Positions 25,742-32,613 of a stretch of DNA of 64,000 nucleotides are shown here, one piece after another (positions within the stretch are counted from its first letter, which is position 1; every line of letters begins with the position of its first letter). Origin of the DNA: Fusobacterium_C necrophorum (GTDB lineage: Bacteria > Fusobacteriota > Fusobacteriia > Fusobacteriales > Fusobacteriaceae); the NCBI RefSeq assembly GCF_900104395.1, contig NZ_FMXX01000011.1, one strand, 5' to 3'. A program made the translations under genes and the position numbers. The notes below the pieces were generated by a model. That model saw nothing but the letters and a program-made list of their open reading frames with translations, made no database searches and was not told the DNA's origin.

Positions 25742-26562
25742 AACAAATTAGAAAAGTAGTATTTTTAATACTTTTATTCGGCTTATCTATTTCAACTATG
25801 GCTGGAATATTTGGTGGTGGTAGTTCAGGAAAAGTTTTAAAACAAATTTTAGAATATGTAAAAAAAGATATGACAGCAAATGTTTCAGAACAGCTTGAAC
25901 AAATAAGCAGATGGCAACAACAAATAGAACAATGGCAAAAAGAATTAGCTCAAAAAGTTGGATTAGGAGATTTAGAATTAAAACAAACCTATGAAGAGTG
26001 GCAAAATATTTATAAAAATGCTCAATCGATTTATAGTGATATAGAACAAATGAACTTCAAAAATGTGTTAGATTATAAGAAGTTCGCCAATCTTTTATTA
26101 GAAGCAAAATCTTATTCAGATAATCCTCGAGGCTGGAAAAAAACTGAAGAACAAATGAAAGATTGGAAACAAAAAATAGATAAAATGAATGAAAATACAG
26201 CGAAGACAAAAGATAAATTTACAGGGCAACTACTAGGAATAACAAGTGATAAAACTTCTCAAGAAAGAAGAGATAAAGCTGTAAACAATGCAAAATCAGG
26301 AGGAGCTACAGATAAACAAATTCAACAAAAAATTTTAAATGCTTTGGCTTCTTTAGAGCAATTAACGATTGAACAAAATGAAATTTTAGCTTCTAAAGAA
26401 TTGGTTGCCGAACAAGTTAAGGAAGTGGAAAGACAAAAAGAAGAGCAAAAAAGACAAGAAGAAGCTAAAAAATTTAAGGAAGAGGAAGAAAAAGGGGCTG
26501 CAAAAGTTAATGAGGAAATGTTAAAAATAGGTTCTGAAGGGAAAAAGATAGGATATTATTAA
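25738..26562 (+). CDS. virB5: VirB5/TrbJ-like minor pilin
   Basis: A 274-residue exported protein. Signal peptide about 1-21 (...STMAGIFGGG), then long coiled-coil helices rich in Gln, Lys and Glu (QISRWQQQIEQWQKELAQ). This is the TrbJ/VirB5 pattern. Start at 25738, overlapping the virB4 stop. It probably sits at the pilus tip. Confidence 0.78.
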   Translation: MKQIRKVVFLILLFGLSISTMAGIFGGGSSGKVLKQILEYVKKDMTANVSEQLEQISRWQQQIEQWQKELAQKVGLGDLELKQTYEEWQNIYKNAQSIYSDIEQMNFKNVLDYKKFANLLLEAKSYSDNPRGWKKTEEQMKDWKQKIDKMNENTAKTKDKFTGQLLGITSDKTSQERRDKAVNNAKSGGATDKQIQQKILNALASLEQLTIEQNEILASKELVAEQVKEVERQKEEQKRQEEAKKFKEEEEKGAAKVNEEMLKIGSEGKKIGYY

Positions 26563-26582
26563 AATAAAAAATAGAATGAAAA

Positions 26583-26613
26583 TAAACTTTATGTACAGTG
26601 TACATAAAGTTTA
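26583..26613. repeat. island palindrome, copy 5 (perfect)
   Basis: A 31-bp perfect palindrome with 15-bp arms around one G (arm TAAACTTTATGTACA). It lies between virB5 and the first lipoprotein gene. Confidence 0.85.
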
Positions 26614-26629
26614 GAAGGAGGAAGAAATT

Positions 26630-27166
26630 ATGAGAAAAATATTGAAAGTTTTATTTTTGATATCTATGGTATTAACAATTGCAGGCTGTGGAAAGGACAA
26701 TTCTCCCAAACCTTTAAATACTAAATTTATAGGAACATACATTGATGATTCCTATAAAGACATCAAGGATATTGTAACTTTAGATTTATCAGGGAAAAAT
26801 TTATACATTACTTATGAGCAAATAAATAGTAGAGCAATAAAAGGAAAAAGCATTCTGGAAGATAAAGTGGTATTAGAGATTGAAAATGCTTTGTTTACTT
26901 TTGACAAAGAAAACAATAAGTATCTTTTAAATGAAGAAACAATTAAAAATGTTGTTGGGCATAGGGAAAAAGTTACAAATATCTATACAAATGAAAAAAA
27001 ATCTCAAAAATATACAAGTTTTAAGGATTTTAAAGATCAAACACGCTCTGATGATGTTATGATAGAAATTAAAGTCAACGATACTCGAAAAGAAGTTTTA
27101 TTGGATTTTTATGCAAATGGAGCTTATTCCAATTTTATTACTTTTGTAGAGGGATATAAACAGTAG
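26630..27166 (+). CDS. lipoprotein A of the T4SS island
   Basis: A 178-residue lipoprotein (lipobox TIAGC, Cys at about 20) with a beta-rich mature part (FIGTYIDDSYKDIKDIVTLDL). No family recognised. It is nearly identical to lipoprotein B at 27615. It lies between the VirB5/TrbJ and VirB6/TrbL genes, where RP4-type systems carry trbK, the entry-exclusion lipoprotein. Exclusion or immunity is a reasonable inference. Confidence 0.7.
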   Translation: MRKILKVLFLISMVLTIAGCGKDNSPKPLNTKFIGTYIDDSYKDIKDIVTLDLSGKNLYITYEQINSRAIKGKSILEDKVVLEIENALFTFDKENNKYLLNEETIKNVVGHREKVTNIYTNEKKSQKYTSFKDFKDQTRSDDVMIEIKVNDTRKEVLLDFYANGAYSNFITFVEGYKQ

Positions 27167-27175
27167 GAGAAACTT

Positions 27176-27214
27176 ATGGAAAATAATTATGGAAAAATAT
27201 TGGTAAAAAAATGA
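27176..27214 (+). pseudogene. truncated copy of the 28161 membrane protein gene
   Basis: The first nine codons (MENNYGKIL) match the start of the gene at 28161; a stop follows after 12 codons and the similarity fades. It marks the end of a tandem duplication. Confidence 0.7.
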
Positions 27215-27249
27215 AATAATTTTTCAAAAAATAAGAAATAATAAAAATT

Positions 27250-27280
27250 TAAACTTTATGTACACTGTACATAAAGTTTA
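27250..27280. repeat. island palindrome, copy 6 (perfect)
   Basis: A 31-bp perfect palindrome with 15-bp arms around one C, upstream of the small lipoprotein gene. Confidence 0.85.
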
Positions 27281-27293
27281 GAAGGAGGAAATT

Positions 27294-27560
27294 ATGAGAA
27301 AAATAGTTATTTTATGCAGTCTTTTATTTTTAGTTGCTTGTGGAGAATCAAAACCAAAATATAAAATGTATACACCAACAGATAAATATAATATGCTCAT
27401 GAAAGTAGCAAATGAAAATGATACAAAATTAAAAACAGAAATTGAAAAAAACATAAAATTGTTAAAAAAAGCAGTAGAAAATAATGATGAAAAAGCAAAA
27501 CAAGAGCTAACTGAATGGCAAGGACTACTTTTGGTTACACCGGCAAAAATAGACATTTAA
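27294..27560 (+). CDS. small lipoprotein, TrbK/VirB7-like by position
   Basis: An 88-residue lipoprotein (FLVACGE, Cys at about 16) with a highly charged helical mature part. No VirB7 was found elsewhere in the island, so it could fill that role. Its place between TrbJ- and TrbL-like genes equally suits a TrbK-type entry-exclusion protein. Sequence alone does not decide. Confidence 0.55.
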   Translation: MRKIVILCSLLFLVACGESKPKYKMYTPTDKYNMLMKVANENDTKLKTEIEKNIKLLKKAVENNDEKAKQELTEWQGLLLVTPAKIDI

Positions 27561-27567
27561 AAAATTC

Positions 27568-27598
27568 TAAACTTTATGTACAGTGTCCATAAAGTTTA
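27568..27598. repeat. island palindrome, copy 7
   Basis: As copy 5 with one mismatch (C at 27587). Confidence 0.8.
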
Positions 27599-27614
27599 GA
27601 AGGAGGAAGAAATT

Positions 27615-28151
27615 ATGAGAAAAATATTGAGAGTTTTATTTTTGATATCTATATTATCAGCAATTTTAGGCTGTGGAAAGGACAATTCTCCTAAACCTTT
27701 AAATACTAAATTTATAGGGACATACATTGATGATTCTCATAAAGACATCAAGGATATTGTAACTTTAGATTTATCAGGAAAGAATTTATACATTACTTAT
27801 GAGCAGATAGATGATGGAACAATAAAAGGAAAAAGCATTCTGGAAGATAAAATTGTATTAGAGATTGAAAATGCTTTGTTTACTTTTGACAAAGAAAACA
27901 ATAAGTATCTTTTAAATGAAGAAACAATTAAAAATGTTATTGGGCATAGGGAAAAAGTTACAAATATCTATACAAATGAAAAAAATTCTCAAAAATATAC
28001 AAGTTTTAAGGATTTTAAAAATCAAACACAATCTGATGATGTTATGATAGAAATTAAAGTCAACGATACTCGAAAAGAAGTTTTATTGGATTTTTATGCA
28101 AATGGAGCTTATTCCAATTTTATTACTTTTGTAGAGGGGTATAAACAGTAG
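27615..28151 (+). CDS. lipoprotein B of the T4SS island
   Basis: A 178-residue near-duplicate of lipoprotein A. Differences are concentrated in the signal peptide and a few surface-like positions (for example INSRA to IDDGT). The downstream membrane gene is intact here, so this is probably the original copy and 26630 the duplicate. Function unknown; possible exclusion or immunity lipoprotein. Confidence 0.7.
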   Translation: MRKILRVLFLISILSAILGCGKDNSPKPLNTKFIGTYIDDSHKDIKDIVTLDLSGKNLYITYEQIDDGTIKGKSILEDKIVLEIENALFTFDKENNKYLLNEETIKNVIGHREKVTNIYTNEKNSQKYTSFKDFKNQTQSDDVMIEIKVNDTRKEVLLDFYANGAYSNFITFVEGYKQ

Positions 28152-28160
28152 GAGAAACTT

Positions 28161-28655
28161 ATGGAAAATAATTATGGAAAAATATTGGCAGAAAAATTAA
28201 ATAATTTTTCAGAAAAATCGTCTTACATTTACATAATAACTTCTTTTTCTTTATTGTCAGTTCTTGCTATTTATATAAGAATTTTTTTGTTAAATTATAC
28301 TGTATTAAATTTTATTAACTTAGGAATTGGAATTTTTGCGTGTTTTTTGGTTATAATAAAAATCAAGGGAAAAGAAACAACAGCTTTAAATAACAAAAGT
28401 ATTCTTCTCATCTTAATTGCAATTTTGACATATAACATTATTTTTGGAATGATTGGATTTCCTATTCTCCCATTTGTACCATATTCTTTAGGAAATCTTT
28501 TGTTGTATACTCTTATTTCTTATGTTTGTTTTATTTATTTTTATATGAAAAATAACAAAAAGTATTCTAAACTATTTTTGAAAATCTTTATAATACTTTC
28601 AATTTTAGATTTAATTTTACCATTTGTATTATTATTAAGGGGGGAAAATGTTTGA
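28161..28655 (+). CDS. small polytopic membrane protein
   Basis: A 164-residue protein with about five membrane helices and short loops. No family recognised. It lies between lipoprotein B and virB6 and overlaps virB6 by 8 nt, so it belongs to the T4SS operon. It may partner with the lipoproteins or assist VirB6. Confidence 0.6.
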   Translation: MENNYGKILAEKLNNFSEKSSYIYIITSFSLLSVLAIYIRIFLLNYTVLNFINLGIGIFACFLVIIKIKGKETTALNNKSILLILIAILTYNIIFGMIGFPILPFVPYSLGNLLLYTLISYVCFIYFYMKNNKKYSKLFLKIFIILSILDLILPFVLLLRGENV

Positions 28656-29598
28656 TATAGCTGGTATTGTAATCGAAGTTATACAAAAAGATTCTTATAC
28701 TATGATAACAAATTTTAAACCTTATGTACTTTCTTTGTTGTATACTCTATGCATGTTAGATTTAATTCTGAATGTTTCATTTGGACTTTTAGAAGCCAAA
28801 GAAAATCCTTTTGTTAAGTTAGCTTTTAGTGTTTTTAAATATGCTTTTATAGGCTATATAGTGAATAATTATAAAGAAGTTCTAGTTACTATAATAGGTG
28901 GAGGAATACAACTAGGAAATATAGCCTTAGGAAAGGGGAGTAATACTTATTTTAGTACAGATCTTTTTCAATTTTTATATAAATTTATTCATTTTGCTTC
29001 AGGAGTATTTCTAATTGTTGGAGGAATAGCAACTGGTGTAGATATTGCTTTTATAGAAAGTTTACCTATGGCTTCTGTATTGTTATTAGGGGCTTTACTT
29101 ACTTTCTTATTTTGGAGTTTGGTTAGTCTGGTTATACAAATTGGAAAAGTTTTTTTAGTGTCAGCTTTCGCTTATCCTCTTATCGTTTTTACAGTTTTTT
29201 CTAAAACGAAAGATATAGGAATGAAAGCCTTATCTGCTGTTATATCTTCAGGCATATATATTTATGTAGTAACTACTTTATTGAATATGGCAAATAATAT
29301 TTATAAGAGACTTTCTACATATTATTCTTCTGATACAAATTTTTCTTTCACTTCTATTTCAGAATCTTTCTCAAATATGATAATGTCAATGGTTGTATCT
29401 TTTATTGTACTCCTATTGTTAAAAAATGCTGATGCAATTTCTTCTATGCTTAGCTCTGGAGTAATAGGTGCATTGAATCAAGGAGGTAAAGGAATCATGG
29501 GATTTATGCAAGATGTTAGAAATACTTCAACGGTTGGACAAGGAAAAAATCCTTTTCAAAAAAATCCAAAAAATCCATTTGGGAAATTAGGAAAATAA
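28648..29598 (+). CDS. virB6: VirB6/TrbL-like polytopic inner-membrane subunit
   Basis: A 316-residue protein with six or more membrane helices and a Gly/Asn/Lys-rich C-terminal tail (KNPFQKNPKNPFGKLGK), typical of TrbL/VirB6. It forms part of the inner-membrane channel. Confidence 0.85.
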   Translation: MFDIAGIVIEVIQKDSYTMITNFKPYVLSLLYTLCMLDLILNVSFGLLEAKENPFVKLAFSVFKYAFIGYIVNNYKEVLVTIIGGGIQLGNIALGKGSNTYFSTDLFQFLYKFIHFASGVFLIVGGIATGVDIAFIESLPMASVLLLGALLTFLFWSLVSLVIQIGKVFLVSAFAYPLIVFTVFSKTKDIGMKALSAVISSGIYIYVVTTLLNMANNIYKRLSTYYSSDTNFSFTSISESFSNMIMSMVVSFIVLLLLKNADAISSMLSSGVIGALNQGGKGIMGFMQDVRNTSTVGQGKNPFQKNPKNPFGKLGK

Positions 29599-29610
29599 AA
29601 AAGGAGCGAA

Positions 29611-30189
29611 ATGATGTTCTTAGATTTGTTATGGAAAAATAAAGAAATCACGACAAAAACTTTATTAAAAAGAATCTTTTTTCAACTCTTAATATGTATA
29701 ATCATTTCTTTTATTGCTACAATTTATTTAAGAAATAAAATCTATATAAATAATTCTCCTAGTGTTCCTGTTGGTTTTTATCTAAAAAAAGAGCAAGATA
29801 TATATTTTAAAGATAATATTGTTTTCTTTAAAGTTCCGGATAATGTAGGAAGATTTTTAAAAGAATTAAATCTTATTAAAGAAGAAAATAAGTATATCTT
29901 AAAGAAAATAGGAGGAGTAGAAGGCGACCATATAGTAATAAAAGACAAAAAATTATATATCAATGATGTATTCATATATGAAGTAATAGAGCATACTTTT
30001 CACAAAATTCCTCTTAATCCAATAGAAAATTTAGACTATATTCTAAAAGAAGATGAATACTTTTTGATTGGAGATTTAAAAGAATCATATGACAGTAGAT
30101 ATTTTGGAGTTGTAAAAAAAGAACAGATAGAAGGAAAGGGAAAGCTTTTATTGTCTACATATAAAGAAAGGAAAGCTGATGAAAAATAA
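29611..30189 (+). CDS. traF: TraF-type S26 signal peptidase / pilin maturase
   Basis: A 192-residue protein with one N-terminal membrane helix (about 20-42). The S26C motifs are present: NNSPSVPVGFY with the nucleophile Ser, KKIGGVEGDHI with the general-base Lys, and GDLKESYDSRYFG. In RP4, TraF trims and cyclises the TrbC pilin. Its presence supports a cyclic VirB2-like pilin. Last intact gene of the T4SS operon. Confidence 0.85.
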   Translation: MMFLDLLWKNKEITTKTLLKRIFFQLLICIIISFIATIYLRNKIYINNSPSVPVGFYLKKEQDIYFKDNIVFFKVPDNVGRFLKELNLIKEENKYILKKIGGVEGDHIVIKDKKLYINDVFIYEVIEHTFHKIPLNPIENLDYILKEDEYFLIGDLKESYDSRYFGVVKKEQIEGKGKLLLSTYKERKADEK

Positions 30190-30203
30190 CTTTTATAAAA
30201 TTT

Positions 30204-30225
30204 TGTCTACACTGTACATAAAGTT
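30204..30225. repeat. degenerate island palindrome, copy 8
   Basis: The right arm GTACATAAAGTT is intact; the left arm is reduced to GTCTAC. Confidence 0.6.
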
Positions 30226-30243
30226 AAAGGAGAAGAGGTATTT

Positions 30244-30441
30244 ATGTTAAACAGTTTTTTTACCTTGTATAGTATGGGGTGAATATGCTATAAAGCTATC
30301 TGAATTTTTACAAAAAGGAAATTGATAGCAGTACAAGGCTCTATTCATACAAGCACTTATGAAAAGGAAGGAGAAAAAAGAAATTCTTTTTCAATTCAAT
30401 GAGATAAAATAATTTTGCATGACTCTAAAAATAAAGAATAA
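30244..30441 (+). pseudogene. ssb: decayed single-stranded DNA-binding protein gene (ssb)
   Basis: Read across two frames with stops, the sequence gives FLPCIVWGEYAIKLSEFLQK then IAVQGSIHTSTYEKEGEKR and DKIILHDSKNKE. This follows the Ssb core (CVAWGKQAEFL...KG..AVEGRIQTSSYE). In-frame stops and a frameshift near 30325 show it is dead. Conjugative elements often carry ssb, so this is a relic of the mobile ancestor. Confidence 0.75.
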
Positions 30442-30459
30442 TTTAGAAAATATACATTC

Positions 30460-30509
30460 GGGCTTTGAAAGAATATTAATTTTGAGAAATTAATGTTCTT
30501 TTGAAGCTC
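30460..30509 (+). ncRNA. long perfect RNA hairpin after the T4SS operon
   Basis: 23-nt arms (30460-30482 and 30487-30509) with a TGAG loop. All 23 positions pair if four G-U pairs are allowed. There is no T tract, so it is not a classic terminator; it could be a 3'-end stabiliser, a processing site or a small RNA. Confidence 0.45.
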
Positions 30510-30604
30510 AAGACAAACGGAGTGCGTCAAAAGTATAAAGAGCATTACTAAAAACTTGATAAAATCCTTTTTATGAGCCTTCATAAAAGTTATAAATTTT
30601 TTTC

Positions 30605-30633
30605 TTGAATAAATAATATAAATTTGATATAAT
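30605..30633 (+). promoter_or_regulatory. promoter of RNA antitoxin 1
   Basis: TTGAAT (30605-30610), 17-nt spacer, TATAAT (30628-30633) with an extended -10 TG at 30625-30626. Expected start about 30640, just before the repeats. Confidence 0.75.
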
Positions 30634-30650
30634 TAATTAATAAAAGATGT

Positions 30651-30784
30651 TAGGAACTTGTAGACCTACTTATCAAAAATGACAAGGGAATAAGTTGTAG
30701 GAACTTGTAGACCTACTTATCAAAAATGACAAGGGAATAAGTTGTAGGAACTTGTAGACCTACTTATCAAAAATGACAAGTTGT
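30651..30784 (+). repeat. 47-nt tandem repeats of antitoxin RNA 1
   Basis: Units starting TAGGAACTTGTAGACCTACT; copies 1 and 2 are identical over 47 nt. GTAGACCTAC inside each unit can base-pair, consistent with a pseudoknot-forming unit. Confidence 0.9.
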
Positions 30785-30790
30785 AAAGAT

Positions 30791-30816
30791 AAGGGAGGAG
30801 TAAAAACCTCCCTTTT
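30791..30816 (+). terminator. terminator between RNA antitoxin 1 and toxin 1
   Basis: Arms AAGGGAGG and CCTCCCTT with an 8-nt loop, then T residues. A leaky terminator here sets the RNA:toxin ratio in type III systems. Confidence 0.8.
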
Positions 30817-30839
30817 CTATTAGTTTATTGGGAGGAAAA

Positions 30840-31394
30840 ATGAATATAAAAAAGAATGGATTTTATACTTTAAAAAAAGAGTTTTTTAAAAAAGTAAATG
30901 ATAAAAATATCCCTCAAAAAATTAAAAGACCAGTATATTTTTGTATTGAAGATAAAAAAAATAAAGATATCCTCTGGGTTATTCCAATGACAAGTCAAGT
31001 AAGTAAAGCTAATAAATTTATACAGAAATACGGGGCTAATAAATGTTATAATTTTGAAATAAATATTACTATGCCAAATTCAGTATTTAGTATACAAGAT
31101 ATTTTCCCAATAATAAAAAAATATATTGATAGTGAGTATATAGTATCAGGAAAACATTATATAATAAAAGATAAAAATTTAATTAAAACAGTAGAAAAGA
31201 AAGCAAAAAAATTTATTTCAATGGGAATGGTTGGGAAAAAGGCTATTCCTACTTCAATTAATATTATTAAAATAAAAAAAATTTTAGAAGAAGAATTAAA
31301 AAATGAAAAAGTTATAAAACAAAATCCTTTAATAACTAAGATTCTTGCTAAAAGAGAAAATAAAGAAAATTCCATACTTACAAATAAAAAATAA
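30840..31394 (+). CDS. type III (ToxN/TenpN-like) endoribonuclease toxin 1 with T4SS-type tail
   Basis: A 184-residue protein; start at 30840 with GGGAGG upstream. The N-terminal body has features of the ToxN-superfamily endoribonucleases: GFYTLKKEFF, a strand RPVYFCIEDKKNKDILWVI and PMTSQ. The body appears to end near residue 160. The extra C-terminus contains NPLITKILAKREN, the tail shared with the Fic and zeta toxins. The RNA antitoxin is encoded directly upstream. Exact subfamily (TenpN or CptN) not settled by eye. Confidence 0.78.
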   Translation: MNIKKNGFYTLKKEFFKKVNDKNIPQKIKRPVYFCIEDKKNKDILWVIPMTSQVSKANKFIQKYGANKCYNFEINITMPNSVFSIQDIFPIIKKYIDSEYIVSGKHYIIKDKNLIKTVEKKAKKFISMGMVGKKAIPTSINIIKIKKILEEELKNEKVIKQNPLITKILAKRENKENSILTNKK

Positions 31395-31617
31395 ATTTTC
31401 AATATAAAAAAACTTTATAAAAATTAATATTAAGAGAATGATAGATAATAGCAAAATAAGAAAAAATGGCACCTGTTGTACTAGATGTCATCTTTTATTG
31501 CCTTTTTATTCGTTCTCAATACCTTAGAAATCGTTTTTATAATGTTAGACAAAAAGTTGGAAAAACTTTTCTTAAACAAGCTAAAAAACTGTATTATAAT
31601 CAATTCCATAAAAAATA

Positions 31618-31646
31618 TTGATTTTTATAGGGAAATATGTTATTAT
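31618..31646 (+). promoter_or_regulatory. promoter of RNA antitoxin 2
   Basis: TTGATT (31618-31623), 17-nt spacer, TATTAT (31641-31646). Confidence 0.65.
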
Positions 31647-31667
31647 TATAATATAAAAGGTCAAGAA

Positions 31668-31801
31668 GTTAGGAACTTGCAACCTACGGATCAAAAATGG
31701 CAACTTGTAACGAAGTTAGGAACTTGCAACCTACGGATCAAAAATGGCAACTTGTAACGAAGTTAGGAACTTGCAACCTACGGATCAAAAATGGCAACTT
31801 G
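31668..31801 (+). repeat. 47-nt tandem repeats of antitoxin RNA 2
   Basis: Units starting GTTAGGAACTTGCAACCTAC; copies 1 and 2 are identical and copy 3 stops after 40 nt. Confidence 0.9.
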
Positions 31802-31808
31802 ATGACCT

Positions 31809-31846
31809 AAGAGAGATAATCAATGTGCTTATCTCTCTTTTCTTTT
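31809..31846 (+). terminator. terminator between RNA antitoxin 2 and toxin 2
   Basis: 11-bp stem (31809-31819 with 31829-31839, arm AAGAGAGATAA), 9-nt loop, then TTTCTTTTT. Confidence 0.88.
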
Positions 31847-31861
31847 TAAGGAGAGAAAAAA

Positions 31862-32431
31862 ATGAACTTACAAGAACACGGATTTTATATTATTAAAAAT
31901 GATTTTTTTACTGTTACTAATCAATCAAATATTCCTCTTCAAAAAAATGGTAGGCCTATTTATTTTTGTATAAAAGATGCTAAAAATTCCGACATTTTTT
32001 GGATCATTCCTTTGACCACTAAAATTCAAAAAGTTGAAAAAGCATTTAAAAAAATGGGAGGAGAAAATAATTGTCCTTTTTATGTTCGATTTCCTAAAAA
32101 TTTTCAAGAATACAATATTTCAGCATTTAATATTGGAGATGCTTTTCCTATTACTGCGAAATATATTGAAAGAGAGTTTACTAAGCGAGGACAACCTTAT
32201 GTTCTCAAAGATGTTAAATTGATTCAAAAGATAGAAAACAAAGTTTTACAAACAATAAAATTAAAAATGACTAATGATAAAATAAATTCTCGTGGGATTG
32301 ATGTTAGAAAAATATATCAACAACTTCTTGATGAATTAAAAAATGAAAGAGCTATAAAACAAAATCCTTTAATAACTAAGATTCTTGCTAAAAGGGAAAA
32401 TAAAGAAAAAATAACAAAATTAGAAAAATAA
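31862..32431 (+). CDS. type III (ToxN/TenpN-like) endoribonuclease toxin 2 with T4SS-type tail
   Basis: A 189-residue paralogue of the toxin at 30840. It has GFYIIKNDFF, RPIYFCIKDAKNSDIFWII, PLTTK and a similar C-terminal helix. The tail KQNPLITKILAKRENKE is nearly the same in both, while the bodies have diverged. AAGGAG lies before the start. The predicted activity is RNA cleavage, neutralised by RNA antitoxin 2. Confidence 0.78.
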   Translation: MNLQEHGFYIIKNDFFTVTNQSNIPLQKNGRPIYFCIKDAKNSDIFWIIPLTTKIQKVEKAFKKMGGENNCPFYVRFPKNFQEYNISAFNIGDAFPITAKYIEREFTKRGQPYVLKDVKLIQKIENKVLQTIKLKMTNDKINSRGIDVRKIYQQLLDELKNERAIKQNPLITKILAKRENKEKITKLEK

Positions 32432-32455
32432 AACTTTATGTACATATAAAAGTTT
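32430..32455. repeat. degenerate island palindrome, copy 9
   Basis: AAACTTTATGTAC followed by ATATAAAAGTTT: the centre is partly deleted. Same position relative to a toxin stop as copies 1-4. Confidence 0.6.
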
Positions 32456-32477
32456 TATCTGAATTTTTCTCTATACT

Positions 32478-32505
32478 GGCTCTTTGTCAAATAGTGTTGG
32501 CGAAA
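32478..32505. mobile_element. possible ISL3-like terminal sequence remnant
   Basis: GGCTCTTTGTCAAATAGTG resembles, from memory, the terminal repeats of ISL3-family elements. No transposase for it is present; a solo end at most. Confidence 0.25.
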
Positions 32506-32571
32506 AAAATAAAATAATAAAATCGCTATGTAAGGAGTCTGTTGCAAATTAGATAATTAAGTCCCAAAAGA

Positions 32572-32613
32572 AAAAAGACACTAAAAAATATTTTTTTATT
32601 TTAGTGTCTTTTT
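32572..32613. terminator. strong bidirectional terminator
   Basis: 15-bp stem (32572-32586 with 32599-32613, core GACACTAAAA) flanked by A and T runs on either side. It closes the island transcripts before the IS30 remnant. Confidence 0.75.

Larger units (their letters stand above)
30640..30816 (+). ncRNA. type III antitoxin RNA 1 (ToxI-like) with terminator
   Basis: From the predicted start, an RNA made of 2.9 copies of a 47-nt direct repeat (copies begin at 30651, 30698 and 30745; the third is cut at about 30784). An intrinsic terminator follows. Promoter, tandem repeats, terminator and then a toxin gene is the hallmark layout of ToxIN/TenpIN/CptIN type III systems, in which each repeat unit binds and blocks a toxin monomer and the toxin itself cuts the precursor RNA. 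Confidence 0.82.
31655..31846 (+). ncRNA. type III antitoxin RNA 2 (ToxI-like) with terminator
   Basis: An RNA with 2.9 copies of another 47-nt repeat (starting at 31668, 31715 and 31762), ending in an intrinsic terminator. The repeat has the same length as in RNA 1 and shares GGAACTTG and ATCAAAAATG blocks, but the middle differs. The two antitoxins are therefore probably specific for their own toxins. Confidence 0.82.

Noticed and set aside
18325..27598. Island palindromes as intrinsic terminators
   Set aside because: None is followed by a T tract and most lie only a few tens of bases before the next Shine-Dalgarno site within an operon; operator, processing or recombination roles fit better.
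10100..30189. Complete integrative conjugative element
   Set aside because: No relaxase, oriT-like region, functional integrase or flanking att repeats could be found, and recombinase and ssb are broken.
31485..31757. 90-codon frame over the second repeat array
   Set aside because: It overlaps the promoter and 47-nt repeats, has no Shine-Dalgarno site and its sequence is just the translated repeat.
30651..31801. Short repeat arrays resembling CRISPR
   Set aside because: The 47-nt units are contiguous tandem copies without spacers, have their own promoter and terminator and precede ToxN-like genes; no cas genes are present. Type III antitoxin RNA explains them.
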